From Ktedonobacter sp. SOSP1-85 (GTDB lineage: Bacteria; Chloroflexota; Ktedonobacteria; Ktedonobacterales; Ktedonobacteraceae), in the NCBI RefSeq assembly GCF_016587415.1, contig NZ_BNJI01000003.1, forward strand, positions 248,001-312,000: 64,000 bases of DNA. The letters run 5' to 3'. Numbering within the stretch: position 1 is the first letter of the stretch; each line of letters opens with the position of its first letter. A program made the translations under genes and the position numbers. Positions 35,229 through 43,853 of the stretch are shown piece by piece. The notes below the pieces were generated by a model. It made no database searches, had not been told where the DNA came from, and saw only the letters and a list, made by a program, of their open reading frames with translations.

Positions 35229-35339
35229 GCCTGGTATGAAGACCGCCTGGAATTTGAGTGGCGGCGCAAGACCAGTGAAGAAATAGACGAACTCTGGAAC
35301 GAGCTTGGCTTTACCTCCTCTTTCTGGTCTCTCACATAA
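35229..35339 (+). pseudogene. C-terminal gene fragment
   Basis: Thirty-six codons (AWYEDRLEFEWRRKTSEEID then LWNELGFTSSFWSLT) follow a TAG and end at TAA. The amino-acid pattern looks like the end of a real protein, not noise; it may be related to the C-terminus of alkylmercury-lyase-like proteins, but this is weak. No start or upstream part exists. Confidence 0.35.
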
Positions 35340-35347
35340 TCAGGTAT

Positions 35348-35375
35348 TGGCGTACCTACCCTGGTAGGTACGCCA
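35348..35375. terminator. Hairpin after the alcohol dehydrogenase
   Basis: TGGCGTACCTACC and GGTAGGTACGCCA pair with a 2-nt gap, 15 bp past the minus-strand dehydrogenase stop. A likely 3' stem for that gene. Confidence 0.5.
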
Positions 35376-35389
35376 GCACAGCTCAAGCC

Positions 35390-36409
35390 TTAACCCAGGC
35401 TGATAATTACTTTGCCGAAGGGCTGGACTTCGCTGTAATACTGATAGGCGGCTTTCGCCTCCGCGAAGGGAAACATGCGGTCGATGACTGGCCTCATGCC
35501 ATTGGCGGCGATGGCGCGGTTCATGGCGAGAAACTGCGCACGGCTGCCAAGGGAGATGCCTCGCAGTGTAGCGGTCCCCATGAAGACGGCGCGGTGAATT
35601 CCTCTATCGTCCGTGTTGTCGCGCGCCACCGATCCGATCACGGCAATCTCTCCCGAGATCCTGGTCGCGTTGATCGACTTGACAATTGTACCAGGTCCGC
35701 CTACCTCGACCACGTGATCGACGCCTCGCCCACCCGTTAATTCGCGCACCGCGAGATGCCAATCAGGCGTCGTGTGGTAGTTGATTACGTGATCCGCCCC
35801 GAGCGCCTTGAGCCGCTCGGCCTTCTCAGCACGCGAAGTGGTCGCGATGACCCGTGCGCCAGCGATTTTGGCGAGCTGGAGGGCAAAGAGCGAGACTCCT
35901 CCTGATCCCAGGGTGAGCACGCTGTCGCCAACCTGAAGTCCCATCCCGCCAGTGAGGGCATTCCAGGCGGTGAGCGCAGCGCAGGGAAGGGCCGCCGCTT
36001 CCTCAAAAGAGAGATGATCAGGGATGGGAACGACGCCATCCTCTGACAAAAGGGCATATTCCGTCAGCATGCCATCCAGCGAACCACCAAGCTGGTCGGC
36101 GACCTCCGCCTGAAAGGGACCGTCAATCCAGCGAGGGAAGACAACACCAGCCACGCGGTCACCCACCTTGACCCTCTTCACACCCTCACCGATGGCTACG
36201 ACCTCTCCAGCGCCATCGGAGACCGGGATCACGTCCGGTCGCACAGGCAAGGGATAGTAGCCAAGGAGTAGGATCAGCAGTTCTCGTGAATTAAGCGAGC
36301 AGGCTCGCACTCTCACCAGTACTTCGCGCGAGCCAGGTACTGGTACATCTTGTTCCCTCACTACAAGCCCCTCAAGGCCTGCCCCCATGTTTATATGATA
36401 GCTTTTCAT
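35390..36409 (-). CDS. Zinc-type alcohol dehydrogenase / quinone reductase family (MDR)
   Basis: 339 residues of the medium-chain dehydrogenase superfamily. A GroES-like N-terminal domain (VLVRVRACSLNSRELLI, then VSDGAGEVVAIG) is followed by a Rossmann cofactor domain (LTLGSGGVSLFALQLAKIAG). The usual catalytic-zinc Cys of alcohol dehydrogenases is replaced (CSLNSRELL), so it resembles zinc-free quinone oxidoreductases. Its ATG overlaps the stop of the ABM gene (ATGA), so ABM and this enzyme are translationally coupled. In the other copy of the module this gene has been lost. Confidence 0.9.
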   Translation of the reverse strand: MKSYHINMGAGLEGLVVREQDVPVPGSREVLVRVRACSLNSRELLILLLGYYPLPVRPDVIPVSDGAGEVVAIGEGVKRVKVGDRVAGVVFPRWIDGPFQAEVADQLGGSLDGMLTEYALLSEDGVVPIPDHLSFEEAAALPCAALTAWNALTGGMGLQVGDSVLTLGSGGVSLFALQLAKIAGARVIATTSRAEKAERLKALGADHVINYHTTPDWHLAVRELTGGRGVDHVVEVGGPGTIVKSINATRISGEIAVIGSVARDNTDDRGIHRAVFMGTATLRGISLGSRAQFLAMNRAIAANGMRPVIDRMFPFAEAKAAYQYYSEVQPFGKVIISLG

Positions 36410-36729
36410 GAGATACTCTTTTCTCCTGCAACTTCTTTTTGCTGATAGAGTAGAAGCTTGCCCAGACCTACAATCTCAGCTGGTCCCTCAGCCAGGGGGA
36501 AGAGATGCTCCCCGGCCCATGCGAAGGCCTTTCTATTGCCTTCTTCGGCTGCCTCCTGTGTCTCAAAGATGCTGATACTCACCGCCTCACCTTCTGCAAT
36601 CTGCACCACAATAAACTCGATAAACCCTGGCTCATTCTTGAGAACTGGCACAAAGACATCCTTTGTCTTTTGCGTCAGCATATCTATCAAATGTGGCTGG
36701 ACCTTGATTTTTCGCATCACAGCATACAT
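36406..36729 (-). CDS. Antibiotic biosynthesis monooxygenase (ABM) domain protein, copy 2
   Basis: 107 residues, the same ferredoxin-like fold as the copy at 31969; the differences are T17M, I25V, V44I, G45A, K74E and V106I by my reading. Operon leader of the dehydrogenase at 35390 (4-base overlap), with a divergent WYL regulator. The pairing with a dehydrogenase suggests oxidation of quinone-like or aromatic compounds; this is inference. Confidence 0.86.
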   Translation of the reverse strand: MYAVMRKIKVQPHLIDMLTQKTKDVFVPVLKNEPGFIEFIVVQIAEGEAVSISIFETQEAAEEGNRKAFAWAGEHLFPLAEGPAEIVGLGKLLLYQQKEVAGEKSIS

Positions 36730-36844
36730 ATATATCTTCCTGTTCCTTTCTGATACAGCATTTATCCTCTACGTGCTTGATTGTAGCCTGATAAGCTGAT
36801 AGAATCGTTCCTAATTAAAAGCACTTTGAGATAGGAGCAGGAAA

Positions 36845-37795
36845 TTGGTCTATCGCCCAACGGCCCGCGTGCTGACGGTCTTAGAACTTCTCCAGGCGCA
36901 TGGACGCATGACCGGCGCGGAGCTGGCGCGTCGACTGGAGGTGGATGTCCGCACGGTTCGCAACTATATCGAAACCCTGGTTGACCTGGGCATTCCCGTA
37001 GAGGCTGAACGGGGTCGCTATGGAGCCTACCGCCTGCGCGCTGGCTACAAGCTCCCACCGCTGATCTTTACAGAGGATGAGGCCCTGGCGTTGACGCTCT
37101 CGCTGCTGGTGGCTCGTCAATCGGGGCTATCAAGGAGTGTTCCCTCTTTTGAGGGGGTGCTGGCCAAGGTTGAGCGCGTCCTGCCGAGCGAGACCCGCTC
37201 ACGCATCCAGGCAGTCGCGCAGACGGTAGCTTTCGAGAGCGGGTCCACATCGGAGGCACCCTCGGGCCTGGCGGTAATGATCCTCAGTTCGGCGATTCAG
37301 GAAGGGCGACGGGTACACCTGCACTATCGCTCGCCGCGTTCGGAGGTAACGGAACGAGACTTTGATCCCTATGGAGTCGCCTATCACAGAGGCTTCTGGT
37401 ACACCATCGGCTACTGCCACTTGCGTGAAGGTGAACGCCTCTTTCGCCTGGACCGGATCGAGCATATCGAGATGACTGCTGAAACCTTTCCCCCACGGAT
37501 CAACTTTCCCGCCCTAGAAGCGGTGCAACAGGCACTCGCCTCAGTGCCGAGAGTATGGCAGATCGAGGTAAAGCTGGAGGCGACGCTATATGAGGCCCAA
37601 CGGCAGACACACATCCCAAAAGCCTTCTTTACAGAGGTAGCGGGCGGAGTTCTCTTACGCGTCGAGGTCGAGGATCTGCCCTGGATGGCTCGCCTGCTAG
37701 CAAGCCTGGATATGCCCTTCACCGTCCAGCACCCACCTGAGTTATGCGAGGTCCTGCGCCAGCATGCCCACAAGCTAGTTAGCTACACAGAGTAA
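36845..37795 (+). CDS. WYL-domain transcriptional regulator, copy 2
   Basis: 316 residues, the same winged HTH, WYL and WCX layout and TTG start as the copy at 32408. The HTH helix reads VDVRTVRNYIETLVD. Most differences are conservative (Ile/Val, Lys/Arg). It ends SYTE-TAA, before the palindrome begins, unlike copy 1 which runs into it. It likely governs the divergent ABM-dehydrogenase pair. Confidence 0.88.
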   Translation: MVYRPTARVLTVLELLQAHGRMTGAELARRLEVDVRTVRNYIETLVDLGIPVEAERGRYGAYRLRAGYKLPPLIFTEDEALALTLSLLVARQSGLSRSVPSFEGVLAKVERVLPSETRSRIQAVAQTVAFESGSTSEAPSGLAVMILSSAIQEGRRVHLHYRSPRSEVTERDFDPYGVAYHRGFWYTIGYCHLREGERLFRLDRIEHIEMTAETFPPRINFPALEAVQQALASVPRVWQIEVKLEATLYEAQRQTHIPKAFFTEVAGGVLLRVEVEDLPWMARLLASLDMPFTVQHPPELCEVLRQHAHKLVSYTE

Positions 37796-37802
37796 TGTGT
37801 GT

Positions 37803-37888
37803 GAGGTACGCTACTGACGTACGCGTCTACGCTGGGCGCACGCACATGGACTGGGGAGCGTAGGTGCGTACGTCAGTAGCGCATCTCA
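37803..37888. repeat. Palindrome of the TACTGAYGTACGCGTCTA family, copy 2
   Basis: A long imperfect stem: GAGGTACGCTACTGACGTAC then GCGTCTACGCT (37803-37834) against AGCGTAGGTGCGTACGTCAG then TAGCGCATCTC (37856-37888). Where copy 1 has GATG/CATC, this has GACG/CGTC, so both arms changed together after duplication. It lies between convergent WYL and dehalogenase genes. Confidence 0.85.
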
Positions 37889-37902
37889 CCTCTATTACAT
37901 CT

Positions 37903-38790
37903 TTATCCGGCAATAAACTCGTTAATGATGCGGGCGAGGTCGGGACCTTTGTCCTCTTGAAGGAAGTGGCCTGCGCTGGTAATAGTGGTATGAGGCTGAC
38001 CCTTGGCGCCGGGGATGAGGGCCTGCAAGACCGCGTCTCCGCCACGTGTGATGGGATCGCTATCGCTAAAAGCTGTCAAGAAGGGTTTCTCCCAGCGGCA
38101 CAGGACCTCCCAGGCGGCGCGATTGGCCTCGCTGGCAGGATCATCAGGCCTTGTAGGCACGAGCAGCGGGAACTGGAGCGCCCCAGCGAGATAGCGCTCA
38201 TCGGGGAAGGGGGCGTCGTAGGCGGCAACCTCCTCAGGCGTGAGAGGCGTCACGCAACCACCCTTAACAACACGGCTCGCCTGAAAGCCCTGGAAGGTCT
38301 GCGACATGCGCTGCCAGTGCAGGAAAGCTTTGTTGGGCGGCTGGTCGCCTGTGGGCAGGAAGGTATTGGCGGCGATGACGCGGGCGAAGCGCTCCGGTTG
38401 CTCTCCCACGAGGCGCAGGCCAATCAGCCCACCCCAGTCCTGGCAGAAGAGCGTTATCTGCCGCAGGTCGAGTGCATTCAGGACACCATGCATCCAGTCA
38501 ACATGGCGCTTATAGGTATAGTCCTCGCGCTGCGTGGGCTTATCCGAGCGACCAAAGCCGACGAGGTCGGGGGCGATAACGCGGTGCCCTGCGGCGACCA
38601 GCAAGGGAATCATCCCACGATACAAATATGACCAGGAGGGTTCGCCATGCAGCAGCAGAACCGGCGCGGCCTCTCGCGGCCCCTCATCGATATAGTGAAC
38701 GCGCAGGCCATCCACCTCCAGGTAGTGCGGCTCAAAGGGATAATCAGGCAGGTTGACGAAGCGCTCGTCCGGCGTGCGAAGTACTTCCAT
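37903..38790 (-). CDS. Haloalkane dehalogenase
   Basis: 295 residues, alpha/beta hydrolase of haloalkane dehalogenase subfamily I type: HGEPSWSYLY (halide-binding Trp), the nucleophile CQDWGGLIGLRL (Asp), the catalytic acid in TAFSDSDPIT, and the His in TSAGHFLQED. The first halide ligand is the Trp after the nucleophile Asp. It would cut carbon-halogen bonds to give an alcohol and a halide. AGAAGGAAC precedes the ATG. A single-gene unit. Confidence 0.9.
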   Translation of the reverse strand: MEVLRTPDERFVNLPDYPFEPHYLEVDGLRVHYIDEGPREAAPVLLLHGEPSWSYLYRGMIPLLVAAGHRVIAPDLVGFGRSDKPTQREDYTYKRHVDWMHGVLNALDLRQITLFCQDWGGLIGLRLVGEQPERFARVIAANTFLPTGDQPPNKAFLHWQRMSQTFQGFQASRVVKGGCVTPLTPEEVAAYDAPFPDERYLAGALQFPLLVPTRPDDPASEANRAAWEVLCRWEKPFLTAFSDSDPITRGGDAVLQALIPGAKGQPHTTITSAGHFLQEDKGPDLARIINEFIAG

Positions 38791-38898
38791 AGTTCCTTCT
38801 TTCTTCGTGCGATAAGTGGTATACTATCTTCTACCAAATGTAGCACTTCTCGCGCACGAAGAAAAGGGACACAAAGTTGTGTCTGGAGGGATACTGCA

Positions 38899-39252
38899 AT
38901 GCCTGATACACTCCTACTCCTCATCATGGTAGGCATACTGGGTGCCTGCCTGCTACTCGCCAACTATGGAAAGCGCTACCGCATTAGGCGTACAGGCAGG
39001 CGCGTCCTGGCCAGGGTTGTCCAGGTCAACTACTATCAAATCACGAAACAGGCGCAGGGTATTCCTCTCTATAATGTGCCAGCGGCGGTCGGTCGCTGGC
39101 GCTACGAGGTCATCGCCGAATGGAATGATCAGGCCAGCGGGAACTCGCTACGTATCTCCAGCGGTCTCAAGAACGGACTCCCCCGCTGCCAGCGCGGCGA
39201 CTACCTCTGCGCCTACATCAGCCCACGGGGCAGTTATCTAGAGAGCGCCTAG
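38899..39252 (+). CDS. Small membrane-anchored protein, DUF3592-like
   Basis: 117 residues from ATG 38899, which has GGAGGG nine bases upstream. One N-terminal membrane segment (LLLLIMVGILGACLLLA) is followed by a short beta-rich domain (RTGRRVLARVVQVNYYQ, then GRWRYEVIAEWND). The pattern is like DUF3592 but the match is only by eye. Confidence 0.6.
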   Translation: MPDTLLLLIMVGILGACLLLANYGKRYRIRRTGRRVLARVVQVNYYQITKQAQGIPLYNVPAAVGRWRYEVIAEWNDQASGNSLRISSGLKNGLPRCQRGDYLCAYISPRGSYLESA

Positions 39253-39322
39253 CCTGCTAGAGTGCTAAAGACAAGCTGTTAAAAAAGCTCAAACCTAATG
39301 ATAAATAAGGTCGCTAGTTGCG

Positions 39323-39359
39323 AAGGACCGGGTAAACCGTTCGCGGTTACTCGGTCCTT
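39323..39359 (+). terminator. Hairpin with TTCG loop
   Basis: AAGGACCGGGTAAACCG pairs with CGGTTACTCGGTCCTT (one bulge) around a UUCG tetraloop, followed by a pyrimidine-rich stretch (TCTTCTCTTTTCTCC) within 25 bases. A probable terminator for the small membrane-protein gene. Confidence 0.6.
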
Positions 39360-39374
39360 CTGTCTTCCCGCTTC

Positions 39375-39438
39375 TCTTTTCTCCTCCAATATGCTATTAT
39401 TCCAATATTGGAATAATAGCATATTGGAGGAGAAAAGA
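39375..39438. promoter_or_regulatory. 64-bp perfect palindrome covering the PadR ribosome site
   Basis: 39375-39406 is the exact reverse complement of 39407-39438, centred in AATATT. The right half holds the GGAGGAG ribosome site and ends on the proposed start codon. It contains TATTATTCC/GGAATAATA, an AT-rich core suitable for a PadR operator. In RNA it would bury the ribosome site. Confidence 0.8.
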
Positions 39439-40013
39439 TTATCACGACTCTAGACTACGCTCTTCTGGCACTTCTCGCTCGCCAGGAGTCCTCTGGCTAT
39501 GACCTGGCTCAACGCCTTAAACGACCTCTTGGCTTCTTCTGGACAGCTCATTCCAGCCACATCTACAGCGAGTTGGCCCGCCTGGAAGAGGTAGGATTTA
39601 TTACCGCGCAAGTGGTCACACAACCTACTCGCCCGGCCAAGAGGCTGTTCTCCGTGACAGAGAGTGGTCTCGCAGCATTACGCACATGGGTGACCTCACC
39701 CATTGAGCCATCTCCACCGCGCGACGAGCTTGTGCTCAAAGCTTACGCGATCTGGCTAGCTGACCCCGCGCAGGCTATCGCGTTGTTTCGGCAACAGCAG
39801 GAGTTACACGCTGCACGCCTGGCTGAGTATGAACACATCCTGGCCCGAATCGAGCACGAGCATGGCGAGCAACTGGATATTACGCTGCCCGATTTTGGCA
39901 ATTATGCGACTCTCCATGCGGGCGTGTACGCGGAGCAAGCCTCAGTCGCCTGGTGCCGTTGGATGGTAGAGCAATTGACAAACCATTCTCGACAGGAAGC
40001 AGAGCAAGGATAA
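39438..40013 (+). CDS. PadR family transcriptional regulator with non-standard start
   Basis: About 191 residues. The PadR winged helix is complete (TTLDYALLALLARQESSGYD then LAQRLKRPLGFFWTAHSSHI, YSELARLEEVGFITAQVV) and the C-terminal Vir_CTD-like helical domain follows. After a TAG at 39417-39419 there is no ATG, GTG, TTG or CTG in frame before the conserved TLDYALL. The likely start is ATT at 39438 (or ATC at 39441), six bases after GGAGGA. This may be a start lost when the palindrome formed, or a deliberately weak start. The family is certain; the start is inferred. Confidence 0.8.
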   Translation: MITTLDYALLALLARQESSGYDLAQRLKRPLGFFWTAHSSHIYSELARLEEVGFITAQVVTQPTRPAKRLFSVTESGLAALRTWVTSPIEPSPPRDELVLKAYAIWLADPAQAIALFRQQQELHAARLAEYEHILARIEHEHGEQLDITLPDFGNYATLHAGVYAEQASVAWCRWMVEQLTNHSRQEAEQG

Positions 40014-40058
40014 CCACGTACTTACTCACCTAACGAGCATACAGGGAGGTTCTTTTTT

Positions 40059-41192
40059 ATGAAACAGGATGGTTTCCTTCACATGCACTCAAGAAGAGCA
40101 AAGCCCTTCTTCTTGCCAATATATTCCAGACGCCACTTCTGCTCTCTGGCAACGATGAGCGTCCTCGTCGCCGCTTGCCAGTCCCCCGCGCCTGTGCAAA
40201 TTCCCGCGACGCCGACACCACGCTCAACGCTCAAGCCTATCATCGCCTCCAATGCACACAACCTGGCACAAATCGGCGTCCTGGAGAATATGCAGGACAA
40301 GGTGCGCGGCCTCTGCTGGTCGCCTGATGGAAGCTTCCTGGCCGTGGCTCCAGGCGAACACATTCAGATCTGGCAGAGCGCCTCCTTGAAACAGGTTGCC
40401 ACATTACAAGGAAAAACAGGTAGCATCAATGGGATGGCCTGGTCATCCGATGGCACCTCTCTGGCAACTGCTGGCGACAAAGGCATAGTGCAGATCTGGC
40501 AAACCACCAACTGGCAGACCCAGAGACTATTGAACTGGCAAACAACATCGACACATCCTCGACCAGAATTATTGAGCGTGGCATGGTCGCCTACATCGAA
40601 GCGACTGGTGGCGGGGAATGCAGATGGCGCGCTTCTTCTCTGGGATACCACAAACGGGAAAAATCTTGGGCTTTGGGAGGGACCCGGCCAGTATGTAAGC
40701 TCAGGCGGACGCTATCCTTACGCGGTCTGGGGCGTGGCCTGGTCCCCTGATGGGCTCCATATCGTCTCGAACCGCTATGATAAATACACATTTATGTGGG
40801 ATACCCGAAGTAGCAAGATTACCCACCAGCTCCCACCCCAGGACCAGCCCAATGGCGTTGCTTACTCGCCAAATGGACAGTTTGTTGCTACATCAAACGA
40901 CGCTGGAACTGTCCAGATCTGGGACGCACAAGGCAAACGTGTACGTGTTCTAACCGGTCATACAGACGCGGGCTGGGCTTATCCCGTCATGTGGTCGCCC
41001 GATAACTCTCTCCTGGCCACCGCACGCGCCTATGGCCTGGTACAACTCTGGGAAGTACAAAGCGGGCAAGAGCTGGTTGCCATTCAGGGACACAACGCAG
41101 GTGTATTTACAGGAAGCTGGTCGCCTTCGGGTACCATTATTGCTACTGGCAGCGATGATGCAACGGTTCGCCTCTGGGGAGTTACGCGGTAA
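40059..41192 (+). CDS. WD40-repeat lipoprotein
   Basis: 377 residues. The N-terminus has a twin-Arg-like SRRHFCSLATMSVLVAAC with a lipobox ending in Cys about 43, so it may be a Tat-exported lipoprotein. At least six WD40 blades follow (VRGLCWSPDGSFLAVAPGEH, INGMAWSSDGTSLATAG, GVAYSPNGQFVATSNDAGTV, ending IIATGSDDATVRLWG). It forms a surface beta-propeller, probably for protein binding. AGGGAGG precedes ATG. Confidence 0.85.
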   Translation: MKQDGFLHMHSRRAKPFFLPIYSRRHFCSLATMSVLVAACQSPAPVQIPATPTPRSTLKPIIASNAHNLAQIGVLENMQDKVRGLCWSPDGSFLAVAPGEHIQIWQSASLKQVATLQGKTGSINGMAWSSDGTSLATAGDKGIVQIWQTTNWQTQRLLNWQTTSTHPRPELLSVAWSPTSKRLVAGNADGALLLWDTTNGKNLGLWEGPGQYVSSGGRYPYAVWGVAWSPDGLHIVSNRYDKYTFMWDTRSSKITHQLPPQDQPNGVAYSPNGQFVATSNDAGTVQIWDAQGKRVRVLTGHTDAGWAYPVMWSPDNSLLATARAYGLVQLWEVQSGQELVAIQGHNAGVFTGSWSPSGTIIATGSDDATVRLWGVTR

Positions 41193-41471
41193 AGCCCTTA
41201 TCTGGCACTGCTCAAGCAGGTGAAACACTGGGTTTACGAAAAAGAATACCTTATTCACAGTTGGAGGAGCTACCACATTTCCTCCTGGTCTATGCCTCTC
41301 TGAAGAAAGAGGGCTAAGAAACGCGACAAATACACCTATTTCACCACAAGCCTGGTACTTTGGTATACCAGGCCCGTATGCAATGTTATAGAACCGCTCC
41401 TCTAGCGACACCATAAGTGACAGCCAGGTGCCAATCGCTGCGCTTTTGCTATCGCTAGAAAGAGAAGCTAT
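41193..41471. other. Spacer before the propeller gene, no gene seen
   Basis: About 280 bp without a supported gene. It contains a small hairpin GCCTGGTA/TACCAGGC at 41350-41373. No promoter was identified. Confidence 0.35.
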
Positions 41472-42776
41472 ATGCACAAACTCCGATGGGAGCCGCACTG
41501 CTCCGTCATTGTTGCGCTCATGTGTATTGCCTTACTTGGGTTAATCATTGAAATAACGATATATGCTCGCGTTACGCCGACACAACACTCCTTCGCAGCC
41601 CAGGCAGATCAACAGAGAACAACGAAGAGATTCACTCCTCCCAGTAGGCATACAACCCTGAACGGCTGCCCCCCAGAGGGGCAAGCACGAAGCGCCGTTG
41701 TTGCACCATTAGCTCATGGACAGCTACCACATATTCTCTACCTGCAAACAAACGACATATTGAATGGCCCCTCAAGTGTGATCGATTTTGATGTACTACA
41801 CAATGATAGCTCTGAAATAACGCGTGGGGAAATCAAGGAGAGCCTTGTCTCCGCAAATGGAACATGGTTACTTACGCTTGTTCACAGTAATGGACATGAT
41901 GAGGTCCATCTCCTACGCCTTGATGGGAAAGACGAGCAGACCCTGTATTGTTCGCCCAATGGCGCACAACTGGAGAGCGTACAATGGTCGCCTGATCAAA
42001 GCTACATCGCCTGGAGTCTGGTCTCTGCGACTGATAGGCTTCCAGATCTCTACCTGCTCAATCTTCACAGCGGGCAGATCACGAGGGTCGCGCAGGCAAC
42101 TCGTGATAAAGGATATCAGCCTGGAGGCTGGCTCAATGCAGGGCAACTCCTTGTAAAGGACAGCTTAAAGGATGGATCATCACAGGCACTCTATGTGTTG
42201 GATATCACAAAAAAGCCGCTTCTAGGGCTTCGGCAGATATTTCAGCCCCAGACACCCCTATGTTGGGACTATGTAGCAAGCAGCGATGGAAAGACACTGT
42301 ACATAAGTGAGTGCGCTGGCGGAAATAGTATTTATCGGGGACCCAGCACCATCAGTGCGCTCCATCTTGCAAGCAACAAGACAGAAGAGATCTGGCGCTC
42401 TAACACTATGGCCATTACAGCCCTGCGCTTTGCAGCGAAGAGTGACAAGCAACTGCTAGCCATCATTGGGAACAGTGCTCCAGGAATGCAGGTTCCCACT
42501 GAACTCAACGGGCTCTGGATGATCTCGACTTCTGGAGAAGATATCACAATTGCGGTCACAAACATGTATGGAGAATATAGCACCTTTGCGGGACCTTTAC
42601 GCGATCCCTGGTCAAATATTTCGCGCGACGGCACTATGTATGTGCTGCACACAACATCCAATGAGGGACAGGGGGAGAAGCTTTACTACGGTGTCTTAGG
42701 CGGAGGCATACCCGCCCAGTTCGCAAATATAGCAGAGGGAGGAACACTGGAAATGATAGGCTGGACAGAAGAATGA
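41472..42776 (+). CDS. Membrane-anchored TolB-like propeller protein
   Basis: 434 residues. A membrane segment at about 12-32 (VIVALMCIALLGLIIEITIY) precedes an extracellular part with repeated blade-like units (WLLTLVHSNGHDEVHLLRLD, VQWSPDQSYIAWSLVSATDR, LYLLNLHSGQITRVAQA). No enzyme motif. It overlaps the D-Ala-D-Ala carboxypeptidase gene by four bases (ATGA), so the two are coupled; a role at the cell wall is possible. Confidence 0.65.
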   Translation: MHKLRWEPHCSVIVALMCIALLGLIIEITIYARVTPTQHSFAAQADQQRTTKRFTPPSRHTTLNGCPPEGQARSAVVAPLAHGQLPHILYLQTNDILNGPSSVIDFDVLHNDSSEITRGEIKESLVSANGTWLLTLVHSNGHDEVHLLRLDGKDEQTLYCSPNGAQLESVQWSPDQSYIAWSLVSATDRLPDLYLLNLHSGQITRVAQATRDKGYQPGGWLNAGQLLVKDSLKDGSSQALYVLDITKKPLLGLRQIFQPQTPLCWDYVASSDGKTLYISECAGGNSIYRGPSTISALHLASNKTEEIWRSNTMAITALRFAAKSDKQLLAIIGNSAPGMQVPTELNGLWMISTSGEDITIAVTNMYGEYSTFAGPLRDPWSNISRDGTMYVLHTTSNEGQGEKLYYGVLGGGIPAQFANIAEGGTLEMIGWTEE

Positions 42777-43789
42777 GAGAGAAGAGAGCTTCGACCAGAC
42801 AACGCCTGCTGGCACTTGCTTTTGCCATCCTATATGGATTGATAACGCTGAGTATAATACTCTTTGCCTGCATATCCATCAGAGTAATCCCCTTGGGCGC
42901 AACCAATACACATACAGCGCCAGGGACGGTGACGCCCAGCCCAACGCTAGAGCCTACGCCCATACCTCCGTCTGTCCTGACAGTGATAGGAGGCGTGCCA
43001 CCAATTGACGCCAAAGCGGCCTACCTTCTTGATACTGATACTGGCAATGTACTGGATGATCAGAACGCGGAGCAGCCCTTGCCCATGGCTAGCACGACCA
43101 AAATCATGACGGCCCTGGTCGTCATTGAAGCCGCAAATCTCAAAAAGGAGGCCACGGTTTCTCCAGACATACCTCAATATGTCTTGCAGCATAATGGCAG
43201 TAATGCCAAACTGGTGCCTGGAGATACCCTGACGATCAATGACCTGTTATACGCCTTGATGTTGCCGTCTGGTGATGATGCCGCCATCGTCCTGGCTCGC
43301 GCTGTCGCGGGAAGCTCAGACGCCTTTGTCGGGATGATGAACCGCTTTGCCCTGCGCCATCACCTTTTCCAGACACACTTTATCAACCCCGATGGATTGA
43401 CATACTACGATGCAAGTGGCAATCCCCTCCCCGGACACTATTCAAGCGCACGTGATTTAGCGCGCCTCACAGCGTATGCCTTGAGCAATCCCCTCTTCGC
43501 CAAAATTGTCAGCACCAGGCAGTATGACCTTGCATGGTCGTCAAAACATGGAGCCTACCATTGGTCGAATACCAACGACCTGTTCAACCTGTATCCAGCA
43601 ACCACAGGCGTCAAGACCGGTTTCACCAACGAGGCAGGCTACTGCCTGGTCTTCTCCGCGACACGTAATCACCATCACCTGATCGGCACCGTGCTCTTTA
43701 GCTCCGACACGGATACCAATCAGCGCTTTCGCGACGCCAAAACGCTCCTCGAATGGGGCTTTGGCCTGCCTATGCTGCCAGCTTATTAG
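42773..43789 (+). CDS. D-alanyl-D-alanine carboxypeptidase (peptidase S11, low-molecular-weight PBP)
   Basis: 338 residues. The N-terminal membrane segment (about 17-38) is followed by the S11 domain with all three motifs: SxxK in MASTTKIMTALV, SxN-like SGDDAA, and KTG in GVKTGFTNEAGY. It removes the terminal D-Ala of peptidoglycan stem peptides outside the membrane. A Thr/Pro linker (TPSPTLEPTPIPPSV) joins the two. Translationally coupled to the propeller gene and followed at once by a hairpin terminator. Confidence 0.93.
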   Translation: MREKRASTRQRLLALAFAILYGLITLSIILFACISIRVIPLGATNTHTAPGTVTPSPTLEPTPIPPSVLTVIGGVPPIDAKAAYLLDTDTGNVLDDQNAEQPLPMASTTKIMTALVVIEAANLKKEATVSPDIPQYVLQHNGSNAKLVPGDTLTINDLLYALMLPSGDDAAIVLARAVAGSSDAFVGMMNRFALRHHLFQTHFINPDGLTYYDASGNPLPGHYSSARDLARLTAYALSNPLFAKIVSTRQYDLAWSSKHGAYHWSNTNDLFNLYPATTGVKTGFTNEAGYCLVFSATRNHHHLIGTVLFSSDTDTNQRFRDAKTLLEWGFGLPMLPAY

Positions 43790-43811
43790 CTACCCGTGAA
43801 AGAATTTAAGC

Positions 43812-43850
43812 TGCCCGACGCGCGCTTTGGCACGCGTCAGGCTACTTTTT
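43812..43850 (+). terminator. Intrinsic-type terminator of the GACGCGTGCT family
   Basis: CCCGACGCGCGC-TTTG-GCACGCGTCAGG with G-U pairs, then CTACTTTTTGC. It follows the carboxypeptidase stop by about 22 bases. It is the clearest U-tract terminator of the window and shares its stem with the palindrome family at 18697. Confidence 0.7.
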
Positions 43851-43853
43851 GCT

